56,346 bases of DNA from Owenia fusiformis (lineage: Eukaryota; Annelida; Polychaeta; Sabellida; Oweniidae). The translations under genes were made by a program, and so were the position numbers. The DNA lies in NCBI GenBank assembly GCA_903813345.2, contig CAIIXF020000002.1, positions 17,927,467-17,983,812 of the forward strand. Reading direction: 5' to 3'. Positions 33,441 through 46,679 of this stretch are shown one piece after another. The notes beneath the pieces were generated by a model that did no database searches, was not told where the DNA came from, and saw nothing but the letters and a program-made list of their open reading frames with translations. The number at the start of each line of letters is the position of its first letter. The stretch's first letter is position 1.

Positions 33441-34500
33441 GCCATTTATTAAAACAACATTCATTAATGCGACTGTAGTTAACACTGATTAATATATTAT
33501 AATTAATAAATACATTCTTTTAGACATAAATCCTTGATAGCTCAGAAAAAATAAAATAATCCCATTTTCTCTCAACAGGCCTTTTTGCCCCTTTAAGTGC
33601 GCGCCTGAATGAACTGCTTTTAGTGAATTGTGAAAACATATAGATACCTCGGGGATTACTTATTAAATATTATGCAATGAACTCACCCGCGGGCAATTCA
33701 AAAATACACCCTATAAAATACACACAAAAATCAACATTCAATCATTAAAGCTTATATTCGCGAATGCAAATAGCGACTACCAGCTACCAGATTTACCTAT
33801 TGTTTTGTATAAATTAATCTGTCAGTCTGAAGTTGCAATATCGAACAACCCGTTTGTCGGCTTATAGTGATCACATGACTTTTTATGCCATTGTCACATG
33901 ATCAAACAAACTTAAAATGTGTTATAAGAGGACGGAAAGGCCAAGAGCTTTAGCGTTGACTGACACATTACGTCTCTTGCGTACCACCATTGTTTGCGCA
34001 AATTCTCACCAGTTAGTTTTTGAAAATAAGGGGTCGTTGTGATGTTTTAATTGATTTTAAAAGCATATCCTTACATCTTTCTTTATCTTGATGTGAAAAA
34101 AAGCTATGATATTGGTTAACACTCCATAAATTACTCGAAGCATTATTAGAAAATTTTGAATCTGCCATTTTTGTTTGTTGATTTTGCCCAATCAGAGATG
34201 TGGGTCATCTGAATACTGCAGGTTTACATTATAAGCGTATGTCATCTTTGAACTCTGGGGTTAATCCTGATCAAAAACATGATGTGTTTTGAGTCTAAGC
34301 GCATGCGCCAGGTGTACTTCTGCTATTTACAATTTCCGAACACCTGGATAGTCAGTGTAAGTTTCTGCTTTAATACCGGATTAAAACGATATTTAGCTCA
34401 GCTACTGGGTTTGGCAATGAATGGGACGCACAGCAGGTACTATTCATATTTAAATGATTTTGCCATCCGTTAGCTGGTAGCTGCTATTTTCATGACGCTA
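33441..34500. other. Non-coding stretch with promoter-like sites
   Basis: Two CACATG E-box-like sites within 40 bp (about 33874 and 33896) precede a GC-richer patch. GCGCATGCGCC at 34299-34309 matches the NRF-1 site consensus. No coding exon can be assigned to them. Confidence 0.3.
34299..34309. promoter_or_regulatory. NRF-1-like palindromic site
   Basis: GCGCATGCGCC fits the TGCGCATGCGCA-type consensus and is conspicuous in CpG-poor, AT-rich DNA. Function is inferred only. Confidence 0.35.
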
Positions 34501-36423
34501 TACATTTGCACGCCCGTGTGAATATGACGTTCTATTTAGTCAACTTTCCTAACACAATAATAAACAAAAGATTATGGACCTTGCATTAACTGAATGTTTC
34601 AGAAAGTTTGCCTATTATACAGTAACAGTGCATTTATTTAAATATCCAATCAATTTAAACCAATCTTAGTATGAAAATCTTGAACCAAGGTTAAGTTTTT
34701 TTTGCTTTCTGGGTAAATTCTGAGGTTGCCATTTTGGATTTTCCATCCTAAAATCTTCTTGTTGGGGATATGTTGTACATCAGTGGTGCAGTAGTGAAGT
34801 TCATGTTCCAAGTTATATGATGGTTGAAGAAAGAATGTAAATAATATCGTTTTAAATTTTAAAATATTTGATATGTCATAGTGCACAGTTGCAAAAGTTG
34901 ATGAGTAAGATGATTATACAGAAACGATTCGCTGGTTTTACACAAAAAACAATTCTGAGATAGTCAATAATATACTAGACTCATGTTTTGTACAATAGTG
35001 TGATAGTATATTTTTGAACCACTCAATGTAATTGATCTAATCTTAACCCTATCAATGCTACAAAAAAGGCAAATATTTCATTTTGCTGCTAATTCAAGAA
35101 TGAAGAGCTTTTGCCTCAGTGCTAGACTTTTCATGGTAAAATAGAGAAAATTAGGCCTCGGTATATCTGACTTCATAACTTAGTCATTATTTCCGATGGA
35201 ACCATGTATGATACATCGTTGGAAAGCTAAAATGATTATCTTGATGAATAAATTATTCAAATATGCAAATTAGATATGACGTCATCAATATGGCCGCCAT
35301 TTTACTTATTAGAAAAATAACGCTGTAAAATACAATTCATAGGTAATCATGAATTAATCCATTTGCCCCTACATCACATCCAATCAAATATAAATTATAA
35401 AATAGGACAAAAAACAGACAAAAATATAATTGCCCATGAATTTGTCATTTGCAGATGATATCTGGAACAATACATAGCACCGTTGGCCGCCCATAACGTT
35501 TATAATCTTATCAAAGCTCATTTTCTACTAAAATCCTTGATTTTTTACCAAAATATTGATGGTATTACAAAAACAATTAATTATTACATTTGTATCTTAT
35601 TTTGTCTAGTGATATCAATACATAATATAAATATGAAGTTAATTAAATCATTCTGGATCAATACATGTATAGAAGATAAGAGAATTTCACACATACATAT
35701 ATCAATATCTGTTACCATGACAACGGGTAAGTGGATGTAACATTTTGTACGAATTTACAGTACAATTAATTCACTAGCGTTCAGATTGATTTCAATTCTA
35801 TCCTCAAAAAAAATCTGCTCAAAGTTTTAACTTATTGTTGGCATTATGGCAATGAATATATGTTACCATGGCAACAGATTATGGTTTAACTTGACAAGTC
35901 ATGCTTAGTTTGTTTGTTTGTTTGTTTTATTCATTATTTATATTGAAAAGTTACAGTCGTATAAATTGGACATTTATATTGATTGATTTATGCCCCTTGT
36001 ATTTTCCTTTAATTTTTTCCCATCGTTTTTACATTTCAACCTACAGATTGTTGGTTGAAGAAGGTATTGAATGAGATATATTCTGTGCTATAGTATTACT
36101 ATATATTCATGTTCAATGTGTCTGCCAGCAGGAGTTGCCCAAATTCATATCCTCTCCTCTTGCTGTTGAGAAGAAACATTTCAAATGAAACCCTTTCCAC
36201 ATTCTGTCCTGGAATGGTGACAGGTCCCTAGCTGGCTACACAGAACATACTGCTTTTCTTGTTGTCAGGTAATATCCCTGGCCAATGGCTTAGTGCATTA
36301 ACTAAAGTGCAGGACAGGAGGCAGTTGCAAGGCCCTCAATCAGGTCAATCATAAATGAGTATCTGAAAACAAACATCAGTAATATTATTTATAAATGTTC
36401 ACTTACATTGAAATCGATATATA
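34501..36423. other. Non-coding stretch
   Basis: AT-rich, with a (GTTT)n run at about 35909-35929 and a 'gccgccattttac' motif at 35292. 36110-36260 has a 'ctgtcctgg...gacaggtccct' hairpin faintly recalling 'gtccaggacaggagaggtct' of the exon-like segments. Nothing is firmly assignable. Confidence 0.4.
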
Positions 36424-36425
36424 TA

Positions 36426-37059
36426 CAGGGTGTCAAATAAGTCTGTTCTCCCCACTTAACTTTTTTAACTTTACATTTATCATACTTTCCCATATATGAT
36501 TTTGAAGCTCATGGAAAATGCTGATCACCCTCAAAAAGTCAATCATAAACTCCTCCTAATAAAATTGCTACAATGTTTCTTGTAAGGTTGTAGTTGACCT
36601 TTGATTACGTCAAAACAAGTAAAATTACCAGGTAAAGTGAATGAAAAGTGAACAGTTGATACTGCAGTGACAATGCCAACATTGGGTGATTTCGATGTTT
36701 CTCAATATCATTACAGAGTAAAATGTGTTACATTCAGGGGAGCCTTTGAAGCAGGGGCTTCTCTCACTCAAAATAGTTGACAACACCTAAAATTAAACGT
36801 TCTGAATGATTTATACAGGATCATATCCTCTTAGAATTGAGGCCCTCCGGGCTGCTGGGGGAGACATACAGACTATTAAAAAAGTGGAATATGGAGATCA
36901 CTAAAAATACTCTAAAAAAATGGAATTTAACCAATCACTCTGAAATTTGGTGTGTGATCAGCAAATTAAATTCTCTTAAAGATGATATATACCAACCCTA
37001 TGTTATCTCTGAATTAAAAAAAAAGTTAAGGGGGGAGAACAGACTTATTTGACGCCCTG
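36426..37059. mobile_element. Tc1/mariner-type non-autonomous element flanked by TA
   Basis: The ends CAGGGTGTCAAATAAGTCTG and CAGACTTATTTGACGCCCTG are inverted repeats that continue through 'ttctccccacttaactttttt' at the other side. TA lies immediately outside both ends (36424-36425, 37060-37061). The interior keeps scraps resembling a transposase N-terminus (RGAFEAGASLTQ, about 36738) and a short open frame, but no catalytic core. It is a deletion derivative. Confidence 0.8.
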
Positions 37060-37061
37060 TA

Positions 37062-38339
37062 TTGTGATGTATATTCAAAATTGTAATTGATATTAAAAGA
37101 AAATTAAAGAAAATATCATTTTATATCAGTTTCTTTAAAAAGATACAATACATTTGTTACATGATTACACTGCCATATGAGGGTTATGGAAATTCATAAT
37201 CAGACTTGACAGTCAAGGGGCTAGCTAATGATATGAGCAGCTGTTGAGAACAGTTGCAAACTCGACACCTACTGTAGTGAAAAGATTAGCTAGTATATGT
37301 ACATGTGTGTACCAAAAGTACCCTCTCAATGATCAGTTTCGACCATACCTGTAGCTCATGCTGACATGAGTTTTCTTAAACTACATACCTTTGCATTGTC
37401 TTTTCTGTATCTGTGTGCTCCATATACAATGTAAGAGTTAAGCAGCATTCAACTGAGTATTGCAACGCCCACTTTATGCCAGTATTGGAGTTCATCCATC
37501 ACTGTGTGATCATTTGATCTGTGCTATCCACTGTCCCCATCGGTTGTTATCCTGCAATATGTAAATGATTAGGCTATCTGATTATCATTTGTATAACAAA
37601 TATTAGTTTTACTTATCATATGAACGAATTTCAGAAAATGCGCTGCTGTATATGTTCAATAAATATTTAGTACAAATCTATGTACCACGATTCCTTTCTT
37701 GAGACATGTATTTCACTGAGTCTGTTCAATGTGTTCTTTCTACTGTTTAGTAGTTACAATATACACCAGTCAGAAATAACATACAAATATTTATTTCTAT
37801 TGAGGTTGAATACCTGTGCATCTTTCACTAGTGATATTTCACGAAGCCCGAAGTGCAAGTGGAATATCTTGTGAAAGCGTCAAGTGTCAAGCATTCACCA
37901 AAAATAGAATTAAATATTTATTTTATTATTCACTGTTATATTCCTCACTCACATATATGGAATGACAAACTATTGATGTCTAATTAATCATAACAATGTA
38001 CCCCCGAATATATACAATCAAAATTACACTTGACTAAGTTGTGACAGATGAATATTGCTTGTTATTTTTGTTGATTTAATTTCAGTAGTACCATTCTTCT
38101 GTTTTCAGGGTAAACTAAATCAAATGTCTGAGAGGAACAAAGAAAAAATAAATAAAATAAAGTTATTTCATGTAACTTGTCTAAAGATATATGGCATTAA
38201 CCAGGAAAGTTATGCACTGTTCCTGTGGTGTGAATATGTTTTAAATGTGAAAGCAAAATATAAAAGTGTAAAAATAGGGTCTTGTATTACATATTTTCAC
38301 AGAAAGTTATCAAGGTAAAAATTTTACCTCTTGCTCATA
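37062..38339. other. Non-coding stretch
   Basis: No features beyond short open frames at 37680-37874 and 38055-38318 with no recognisable content. Confidence 0.4.
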
Positions 38340-38355
38340 GAGACCAGTCCCGCAA

Positions 38356-38559
38356 TCAGAGCAATGTTTTCATGGAGAGTATTATGGCAGAATTCCCGTT
38401 GAACGCAGAAATCAAGCACCTGACCTTGATATAGGGGTTGCAGCCAGGCTTGTCTTCAACTAATGCAACCTCATTATTGTTCATGTGCCAGAACCGCAAA
38501 AGTAGCTGAAATCGGTCTCTCGTAAAGTTTTTTCCTAACTGGGGGTTGCCTGATTCCAT
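38356..38559 (-). pseudogene. piggyBac-type transposase fragment
   Basis: The minus-strand frame encodes LGKNFTRDRFQLLLRFWHMN followed by NNEVALVEDKPGCNP, matching the block upstream of the first catalytic Asp in piggyBac transposases, where an 'RF..ll..fHf.dN' motif is followed by a 'D.l.Ki.p' stretch. The match ends after about 65 residues, and stops follow. An acceptor-like 'cattttctcattatag' directly precedes its ATG. Catalytic Asp residues are absent. It is the only piggyBac coding trace near the TTAA MITEs of this window. Confidence 0.65.
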
Positions 38560-41500
38560 CTATAATGAGAAAATGCATAGAGGTTATTTACTTGGAGGGA
38601 TTGAAGGTGGGGTTTATTTCCCTAGGATCATGATTTTTCATTTTTCGAATTTTCTTTTCTAAAATTAAATTCTTTTTCCTTCAAAAATCTTCATTTTGGG
38701 CCAAATTTTTCATTTTAGGCCGAATTTTCATTTTTTCATACACGGTACTTTATATCATTTTACTTCATGATTTGAATTCATACATTACAAAATGTTTTTA
38801 TTTTTTTATTTAGTGACCTGTTTCTGTACATGACCTATAAAATACTCTATAATCAGTCTTCTGATTAGTCTAATTAATCTTATGAAAAGGTTATAGTGTC
38901 ACAATAATGGCAATACACATATGTTCAGGGTTGGCTCTGGAAATTGACTTGCGGGACTTGAATTAAAATAAATGAGCTTTGGGTCCACTTTTTTCAAAAA
39001 TGCCAAAGAAAAGTACAAAGAAACGGCCCCTCAGCCTTTAGGCCGAGAATAACACCTGCCTTTCCCCTTGGCCATCAGTGATAAAACAAACATTACCTTG
39101 TTTTTGTCCAATATGACTCCAGTGTTGCTTTCTGAATCAAACACATATTTAGCAGCATCTCAATGAAGGCTTTCATTCAGAGATGGATGTACTGTATTTT
39201 CCCACTGTATAGCCTACTGCAATCTTTGAGAAACTCCTCTTCTCTTTGTGCTGTAAAGGAAAGATCATTGTATATAAATATTTATTCCATAATTATAATA
39301 GCATGTTTTCCCTGGGAAATAAATAAGATTTCGCATCAGGCAAAATCCTGTATCAGATCCCATATTTGATCCGATATCAAAAGAATTCAATTGTATCATT
39401 TATATCACACCATCATTGGGTGATGACATTCAAAACTTATAAATAAGTTTCAGTTGTGTTGGAGTATTAATATTTTCCCTGAGAAAATATGATATTGATC
39501 TCGAAGAATATCACTTTGACACTTGGGCTATTGCCCTCGGTCAATATGATATTTTCCTTGGCCAATATTATATTTTCCCACAGAATAAAATTCATATACC
39601 ATCTCTCCCATTAAATAATCTCTATATAACATAACATTTACTATATACAAGGAAGTAGCCATAATGGAAATGAGGGAAATTTCAAAAAAATATTTATACT
39701 GAAGCTGAAGTAGAGTGTACCTAAATTTAAATCTGCCTCTTCCAGAGATCAAATTGATTTTATTGGGGCAATACTAGAATAATGTGCTTTCCTTTATCTT
39801 CACAGACTTAATATACACATATTGTCCAAATAAATGTTTTCCTGAAAAATGGTGGTGAGGCAAAAGCCTCACCTGTCTCAAGTTTGGCTTCACCCATGTT
39901 ATGGGTACACGTACATGTACTGTATAACTACCTGTATGAATACAGTAGATAAAAAATTATTGGTACATCCCTTTTGATATACAAATATGACCTTCATGCT
40001 GAACAGGTACTGTTAAACACTTTTGTACATGTTGTAATGTATTGTAAAACAGTACATTGTATTGTACTATACTACATTAATTATAATCAATATCATAAAG
40101 CTTGTACATGTACATACATTGCAATTATGTACTATACTCTAGTAATATTGGTAAACACTGAAACACTGTTTAATTGCCTACCTGTGCATTGCAGTTGTTC
40201 AGCATAACATTACACTGTACTTTCAGCAGTCATACAATCCCAAACTCCATCCATGTATTAATCAAAGTAAATATCATTGATGCGGTATTTGGTATTGTTT
40301 GCTTTGTCTGGTTCCTAAAACATATATTGTCAGCTATACATGAAGTTCACAACAGTATAGCTCTTCACTTTATTCAGTGACTGACTATGTTGTAGTCAAA
40401 GCAGGGATTAAAAAAATAAATCGAGGTGGGACAACTAAGGCAAAACTGGACTGAAATACAACATTACTGTAATTCAATTAAAAAACAACTGACACAGATT
40501 GGAACATAAATAAATGACAGGTGGATTTGCTGAAGTGAGGATTTCCCACGTTAAAAATGTTGGAAAGTATGGGCTTTCAGATGGCCATGGTTGGTGATAG
40601 AAAATCCACCTGTCCACTCGAGTCTCAAGCCAATTCTCACGATATACATGTAGTGGCCTTAGAAGAAGGTAATTCCCAACTGTATTTGTCTTTGAAAAAG
40701 TTTGCTATCAGCTCTAGATGCATGGATATTGTACATAGCCATACACGTCAATGTAAAGGAGTATTCGGTATCCTAGTATATGTATTGCATTGTCCATGGC
40801 AATGAAACAGTGCAATGAAATAGTACAATGAAATGATAAAGAAACAATAAGAAAATCAAAAATAAAATTGAAAAAAAATTCATGAATTCTGCAGTTCATT
40901 AGTGGTTTAGACACTATAGAGCCATAAATATCATAAAATCAATAAATATTTGTTATCAGATATACATACAGTACCTTTCTCTGTGTCATTACATTGCAAA
41001 AAGACAATGATCCCTCAAGAATATGCGATATATTGAAGAGCAAATTTGTTCATTTTTAACCTGGATGGCGCCATTTTGAATGTCACATGATCACCATGAT
41101 CAAGTCATGTGACTTAGTTTTCTAAGTATGTTATTTGCTCTATTTACACTCTAAATAAAATATGTTCGATAATAGTATTCATCTAATAGTTAGATGAAAA
41201 TAATTCAGTTCAAATAATTCAGCTGATAATTTACAATGTCGATTATAATTGACACAACTCAAAAAAAATCTTGACTGGAATTTTTCTAGTCCTCCCGGGC
41301 TATTTACCTTATCAAATTGTAATCTTTCCTTTGATTGCTGAGGTCCAGGGACACATCTTCACTGATTACAAGGTATGGGAATATTCCCATCATCATCTGA
41401 CTTGCTTCGGACACCAGAGAGATCAGAATCACTATCAAATAGGCTCTCAATAAAATCACTGCCATCGTCATTTAGTGCCGCCATTTTTCCCGCCAAATAT

Positions 41501-41688
41501 TTGTTTGAAAATTTGTTTTTATATTTTTCCTGTTTTTAAAAACTCGATCAAGTTGAGAAAAATGAACAAACAAGCACAGTGTTTCGAAATATTTATTGTT
41601 TTAGACATACAATATCATGTTTATTTGTGAAGATCTGCATGTCTTACATAATTACTGAGGGGAATCCCCTTTTACATGGGAATGACGT
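38560..41688. other. Non-coding stretch with a CACATG inverted pair
   Basis: 41082-41113 contains GTCACATGA and TCATGTGAC around a short AT-rich centre. 'tacatgtaca' words cluster at 39910-40120. No gene is supported; the frames at 39974, 40174 and 40557 carry no recognisable content. Confidence 0.4.
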
Positions 41689-41793
41689 AAAGCCGATCTC
41701 ATCGGCTTTAGCACTGAAGCAAAGGTTTTTCAGAGCCGATTTAATCGGCTCTCGCAAACACAAATGTGACGTCAGAGCCGATTTAATCGGCTC
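41689..41793. repeat. Three evenly spaced perfect palindromes (agccgat..atcggct)
   Basis: AAAGCCGATCTCATCGGCTT (41689, two-fold symmetric apart from its centre) and two identical GAGCCGATTTAATCGGCTC at 41733-41751 and 41775-41793. The last two are exactly 42 bp apart; the first is 44 bp before the second. Two are preceded by a GACGT. Each could form a 7-8-bp stem. Confidence 0.8.
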
Positions 41794-42494
41794 TCGCATT
41801 GACGGGGTTAAAGAGACTCTATTGAGACTTCTCTGTGGCATTTTTTCTTTATTCCTTTTTGTATTGAATTTTTAACACCATAACATTAACTAACTACTCA
41901 TTATGCAACTTTTCACCACGTAGAATTTTAAAATATTAAGTTTGAAAATTCCATTTTTATAATGGAGCTCAATGAGAAAAACTCCATAATTTAAATTATT
42001 TTCAAACGTAGCGGCGCGATTTTGATAAAATTGACAGATATAATAAATATTGGTAAGACAAAATGTTTGATGAAAAATGAAGAAAATTCACCGTCCTGGT
42101 TACGCAAACTATAGAAGGGGGTGATATTCATTTTTAATGTGCCTTTCACTACTACAGGGTAACCATAATTTTGGTACGGATTTGATTTTTCAATGAAAAT
42201 CATTTCTATAGTGTATAGTCAGTTTAAATAATACAATTGCTATATTTCTTTACTGAACAGTGCAATCATTTATTTATTTATCAACAGTAATGCAAACTAC
42301 ATATTATACAGTTAGTAAAATATTAAAATAATTTTATTAAAATTAAAGCATTGAGATGATACTTAAATAATTACATATTATATTGATAGGCATATTATAT
42401 TATAGGATTTAAGCCAATGACTCAATGCATTGTAGATGATTAAATTTAACATATGTCCTCATTCTAGACTATGAACGAGGGTGCATGGTAGTCC
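41794..42494. other. Non-coding stretch
   Basis: It contains the 'aaaaatgaagaaaattcacc' block shared with about 21895. Nothing else is recognised. Confidence 0.4.
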
Positions 42495-43045
42495 GAATTT
42501 TGCTGTAACTCGAAAAGTAGCGGCGAGCGATTTTGTTCATATTTGGTATATGAATACTATAAGCATGGCACACTGTCTAATGACTCTTCTGGTAGAAGGC
42601 GGCCATTTTGAAAAATGGCGGCCATTTTAACGTATTTTACTATAACACGAAAAGTAGTGGAGCGATTTTGTTCATATTTGGTATGTGAATACTATAAGCA
42701 TGGCACACTGTCTAATGACACTTTTGGTAGAAGGCAGCCATTTTAAAAAATAGCCGTCATTTTAACGTATTTTACTATAACTCGAAAAGTAGTAGAGCGA
42801 TTTTGTTCATATTTGATGCGTGAATACTATAAGCGTGGCACACTGTCTAATGACACTTTTGGTAGAAGGTGGCCATTTTGAAAAATGGCTGCCATCTTTG
42901 CTGTATACTTTGTTTGTAAAAATGCCAGCCATGGCTGTTCGATTGGATTTGCTACACTTTGGTGTTGCTGTTGTCTAGTTGAAGGATGGATGGACGGACA
43001 AATGGAGGTGTCTCTATAGCTTATCCCCTAATCTTCGTTGGATTG
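42495..43045 (+). repeat. gccattttga repeat, copy 2, with three 135-bp units
   Basis: 'agcgattttgttcatatttg' recurs at 42526, 42661 and 42796, exactly 135 bp apart. Each unit also carries 'ataagc(a/g)tggcacactgtct' and 'ggccatttt'. It ends with 'tgctgttgtctagtt' and a 'ggatggatggacggac' tract, as in the relatives at 20949 and 51310. Confidence 0.75.
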
Positions 43046-43549
43046 AACAATTGTGAATATGGTTTGTTGGACAAATAAAACTGATTGAATGTCTAAAAGC
43101 AAATAATGAAGTGGTAATTTATTTAAAATCATTAAAATCTCAAACATGCTTGCTTTGGTCTAGTCACTTAATTCCTAAATGTCCCGTAATTAGTATCTAT
43201 ATACCTTATTAGATGCAGTGAAGGAGTTAAATCATTGGGATATGAATAAATCATGCAAAACATATTTTGTACATATTTCTCATCATTTAGGGTTACCCAG
43301 TAGTTTACAAGCTGACCTTTGCAAAATATATTTCACTTACTATCCTCATTCGCTATCACGCTATTTAGTTTCTTTCCAAATTGGCCTGGATTGCCTGGTT
43401 TATTGGTTTTAGCGAACTGTCCATTTCGTTGAACCATCATTTTGCTAAGGTTGTTTGTGATGAATATACAATATTCAGTTACATATAACTGTACAGCAAC
43501 TTTATGCAATGGAAGGTAATTGTGTGAGAGCACATAAAGTACATGAAGT

Positions 43550-43800
43550 ATTGAGCCACTTGTCTCAGTGAATCTTATAAACAGTGCATAACGTTTTTTC
43601 TATGCAATGATTGGCTCACAGTTACTTATAGTGTGAGTTATTTTATTTCTATACAGTGTGGAATAGAGTGTATAAACTTTTACAGTTTCAAGCAGGTTTT
43701 AGTGTTTTCTGACCAATGATATATTCAGACTTATTCATTTCACGATTATGTAATACTGACCTACATATCTGTATAGCATATCTTTAATTTTCAGACGAGT
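43550..43800 (+). repeat. Segmental repeat shared with 22690-22960
   Basis: Same block order as the earlier copy ('gtgtggaatagag', 'cagtttcaagcaggttttag', 'gattatgtaatactgaccta'). Confidence 0.65.
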
Positions 43801-44566
43801 ACAATAATGAAATACATGTGCCAATCATTATTTCTTATGTGCTTGATATCCTAATCCAGTGGTACATGGAGCTTTTTTGACATTCAAAGCCAGAATATAA
43901 TGAATAATGTAAGGAATGATATGTTTCATTGGAGTTCATTGATGCAGGAATGCATACAAGGGGAGTCATTAGAATATTTCAAATGCTGCGCCACATCGCA
44001 AAAAGATGGTACACTTGTGTTATTAGGGTATCGCATGGATGTAACTTTAATGCTTTGGAATATAGGAAGATATTCTAATTAAAGTTATATATCATTTTAA
44101 AGCTGCTTTAATGAAGTTTTCAAAGCAAATACACTCCTTTCACAATTCTCGCGCATTACTTTTTTAAAAACAATTCTTTTTCCAAAAATCTGGCAAATAT
44201 CCGCTGTTGAAACGTGACATTTTGAATAATTTTTCGTCTTTAAAATCTCATAACTGAAACAATATTTGACTATTATACTTTTTGATAGTCTTGATAAAGG
44301 TAGATGGGAGTTTATAGCTGCTGTTTGCCCCGAAACGCAATCTTGGGTTGTTTAGGGGGTGAACTTTATCATTTTGCACTTAATGAAAGATTATAGAATG
44401 ATGAACAAATGGGGCAAATCTTGTGTATAGATACTTACAATAAATGTGTCATTTCAAAGATTGTTCATTGAATTGCTTCGATTGGTGACGACGATATGAT
44501 TTTGGGAAGGTTTGTAAATTTATTGCATTCAACTTAAGTAGCGTTTAATTACTCCCGTCAATCATA
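43801..44566. other. Non-coding stretch
   Basis: No supported features; the 43900-44082 open frame is short and unrecognised. Confidence 0.35.
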
Positions 44567-44635
44567 ATATCTCAGTAGACTTGCGGTAGAATGCTCTCTC
44601 AGCATGCATGAGGCCCGGGTTTGAATCCCGCAATC
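44567..44635 (+). pseudogene. tRNA-like remnant (tRNA pseudogene or SINE head)
   Basis: 'ctcagtagacttgcggtaga' (A-box-like) is followed 30 bp later by 'cccgggtttgaatcccg', a good T-arm/B-box. The anticodon arm and acceptor stem do not pair properly, so it is not a working tRNA. A SINE tail is not evident. Confidence 0.5.
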
Positions 44636-44636
44636 A

Positions 44637-46374
44637 CTTTTTTACTAAATGATTGTTCTTTGATATTACGCAGAAAAAAACAATTTTTATTAACATAAAC
44701 TTTATATTAGAGCTTCAAAATGTAAAAACAATATATGTCAACATATTGCATTTTGGAGCTATGTGCAGGTTTAATTTCAAGAATTGAATTCTAGTAAGCG
44801 TCCCCTATTGTGACATCATAAAGTTTTGAAACATAGAATTTGTCATCAGCGACCTTTTTTGCTCATTTTTTTGTTACCTTCAACTTTTCGGGTGTTCATT
44901 AAACAAAATATAAGAGACCAATTTTAAATAAAGCATGCATGCTTATTTTGCTTATAAACTCTAGTTTACTAATAAGTAGTTGATTTGGTTCGCAAATGTA
45001 TCTGTGTTCTGGTGTATGTGGAAAAGTGGAGGACGAAAGGTTTTCAAAATTCATTAAAATAGGGCGAATTTAGGCCATTCACCTATTTTCAAACATAGCA
45101 ACACATATATTTATTTCACCTAAAACATCATTTGATTCGTGTTTTATGCTGCTCCTTACCCATTGTAATATGTATATGATATCAGAGTTATTCGTATTAA
45201 ATATTTTGAGATAAAGAGGCAAATGTAGAGGACGAAAGGATTTCCAAATGTGTACATTTTTCTCAAAAACGTCACATTCTGTTGTGTTAAAAAGAGAAAA
45301 TGTGTAACAATACATGCGCGAACTATTTTCGACGTGTCTGTATATATGGAAATGCTTGCCTAAAACTGCAAAATTACTATATGTGCGGAATATTACATAT
45401 GTTTGTATTGTGTTATCGCGTAACCATTAGTGCTGCCATTTCGAATGTTGACTAGACATAGTGATGTACAATTAGTGTGTTTGTACGAAGTGTATTTATA
45501 ATACTATTACTATAGCCTACTATGCTAACCCAAGCTTTTAACTCTGAAAACTATTATTAGTGATGTAGTCTTATATGACATGTTGAATGTCCAATGTTTT
45601 TGGATGGTATCTGCTCCAATGATTTTGCATTAATCATGAAACGCTCATCGCCAGACACCCTAAAACAAACATTATCCTCTTTGTGACAAGAGGAAAAATG
45701 TTTCACAATATGTTGTGCCTTACACCAAAGTAAAGATACATTTCTTGGGAGACTTTTTATTCATCTTAAGATTTGAGAAAAACAATTGATTCACGAAAAT
45801 ACAGTTGAATAACAAACCAGAAAATACATCTACATATAACACAATGAGACGCAGTTTAAATAACAGTTAACTGTTTTTTTGCTACATACAAATGTCAAAA
45901 TAAATAACATTTTCGAAGTGAAACTTACACGCTCCCTGTACTTTAATAGATATATAATAGATTTACTGAAATGTATCTTGTATTGCTTTAGAGTTATGCT
46001 TCACTGCGCCACTATTTTCTGTCTTTGCCTTTATGTTTTTTTGCCAACAATATTCTACAAACTGCTTGATGAATCTATTTTATGTCTGGTAGATCACAAG
46101 AAATGAATGTAAAATGTATTTTACTTTCAGAAATATGGAATTAAACCCACGTCCCTCATTTGCAACTTAACTGTACCCTGTTTCCCTTTTAAACGTGGTC
46201 ACGTGGTAGGGTAGGGTGAAATCATCTCGGGTTCTTGAAGGTCATCTCAACCCCAAATCAACTCAACCCAAAATCAACTCCACCCCAGTCAAACTCAACC
46301 CCAAGCAATCAGTTGAACCTAAAAGAAGTCATTATCTCATTGCTGACATTTTCCTATTTTGTATGTACTTCCAG
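44637..46374. other. Non-coding stretch with CCCCA-AATCAACT repeats
   Basis: 46240-46310 has six loose repeats of 'aa(c)tcaacccca'. The rest is AT-rich without features. Confidence 0.4.
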
Positions 46375-46559
46375 GTGCCCTCCTCTTACCCTTGCCATGA
46401 AAAATTCTGTGTTGTCCGAGAGGAGGAACCACAGTCTACACCATCCGTCTACAGTGTTTGTATCCACATATCATACTGCTATTACTTCTTCTGGTGATGT
46501 CTTTATATGCCTTAAGTAGCATTGTCCAGGACAGGAGAGGTCTCTAGGATCATAGTCAA
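46375..46559 (+). other. Exon-like segment, copy 2 of 3
   Basis: Acceptor-like 'ttgtatgtacttccag' ends at 46374 and donor-like GTAAG starts at 46560. It encodes a stretch ending TSSGDVFICLK with a stop at 46517, related to 24147-24335. The open frame in this copy runs on upstream through the acceptor-like site to 46235. Confidence 0.4.
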
Positions 46560-46679
46560 GTAAGTACAATATTTCATTTCCTAATATACAGTATTGCTTT
46601 CAGATTTACCTTTAGCCTGGAGTTTAGAAGCCCACTAGAATCTGAACCACAAACAGGATTCCAAACTGGCCTCTAGAAG

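Noticed and set aside
44567-44635. Functional tRNA gene
   Set aside because: The B-box is good but the anticodon and acceptor stems do not pair, so it was kept only as a tRNA-like remnant.
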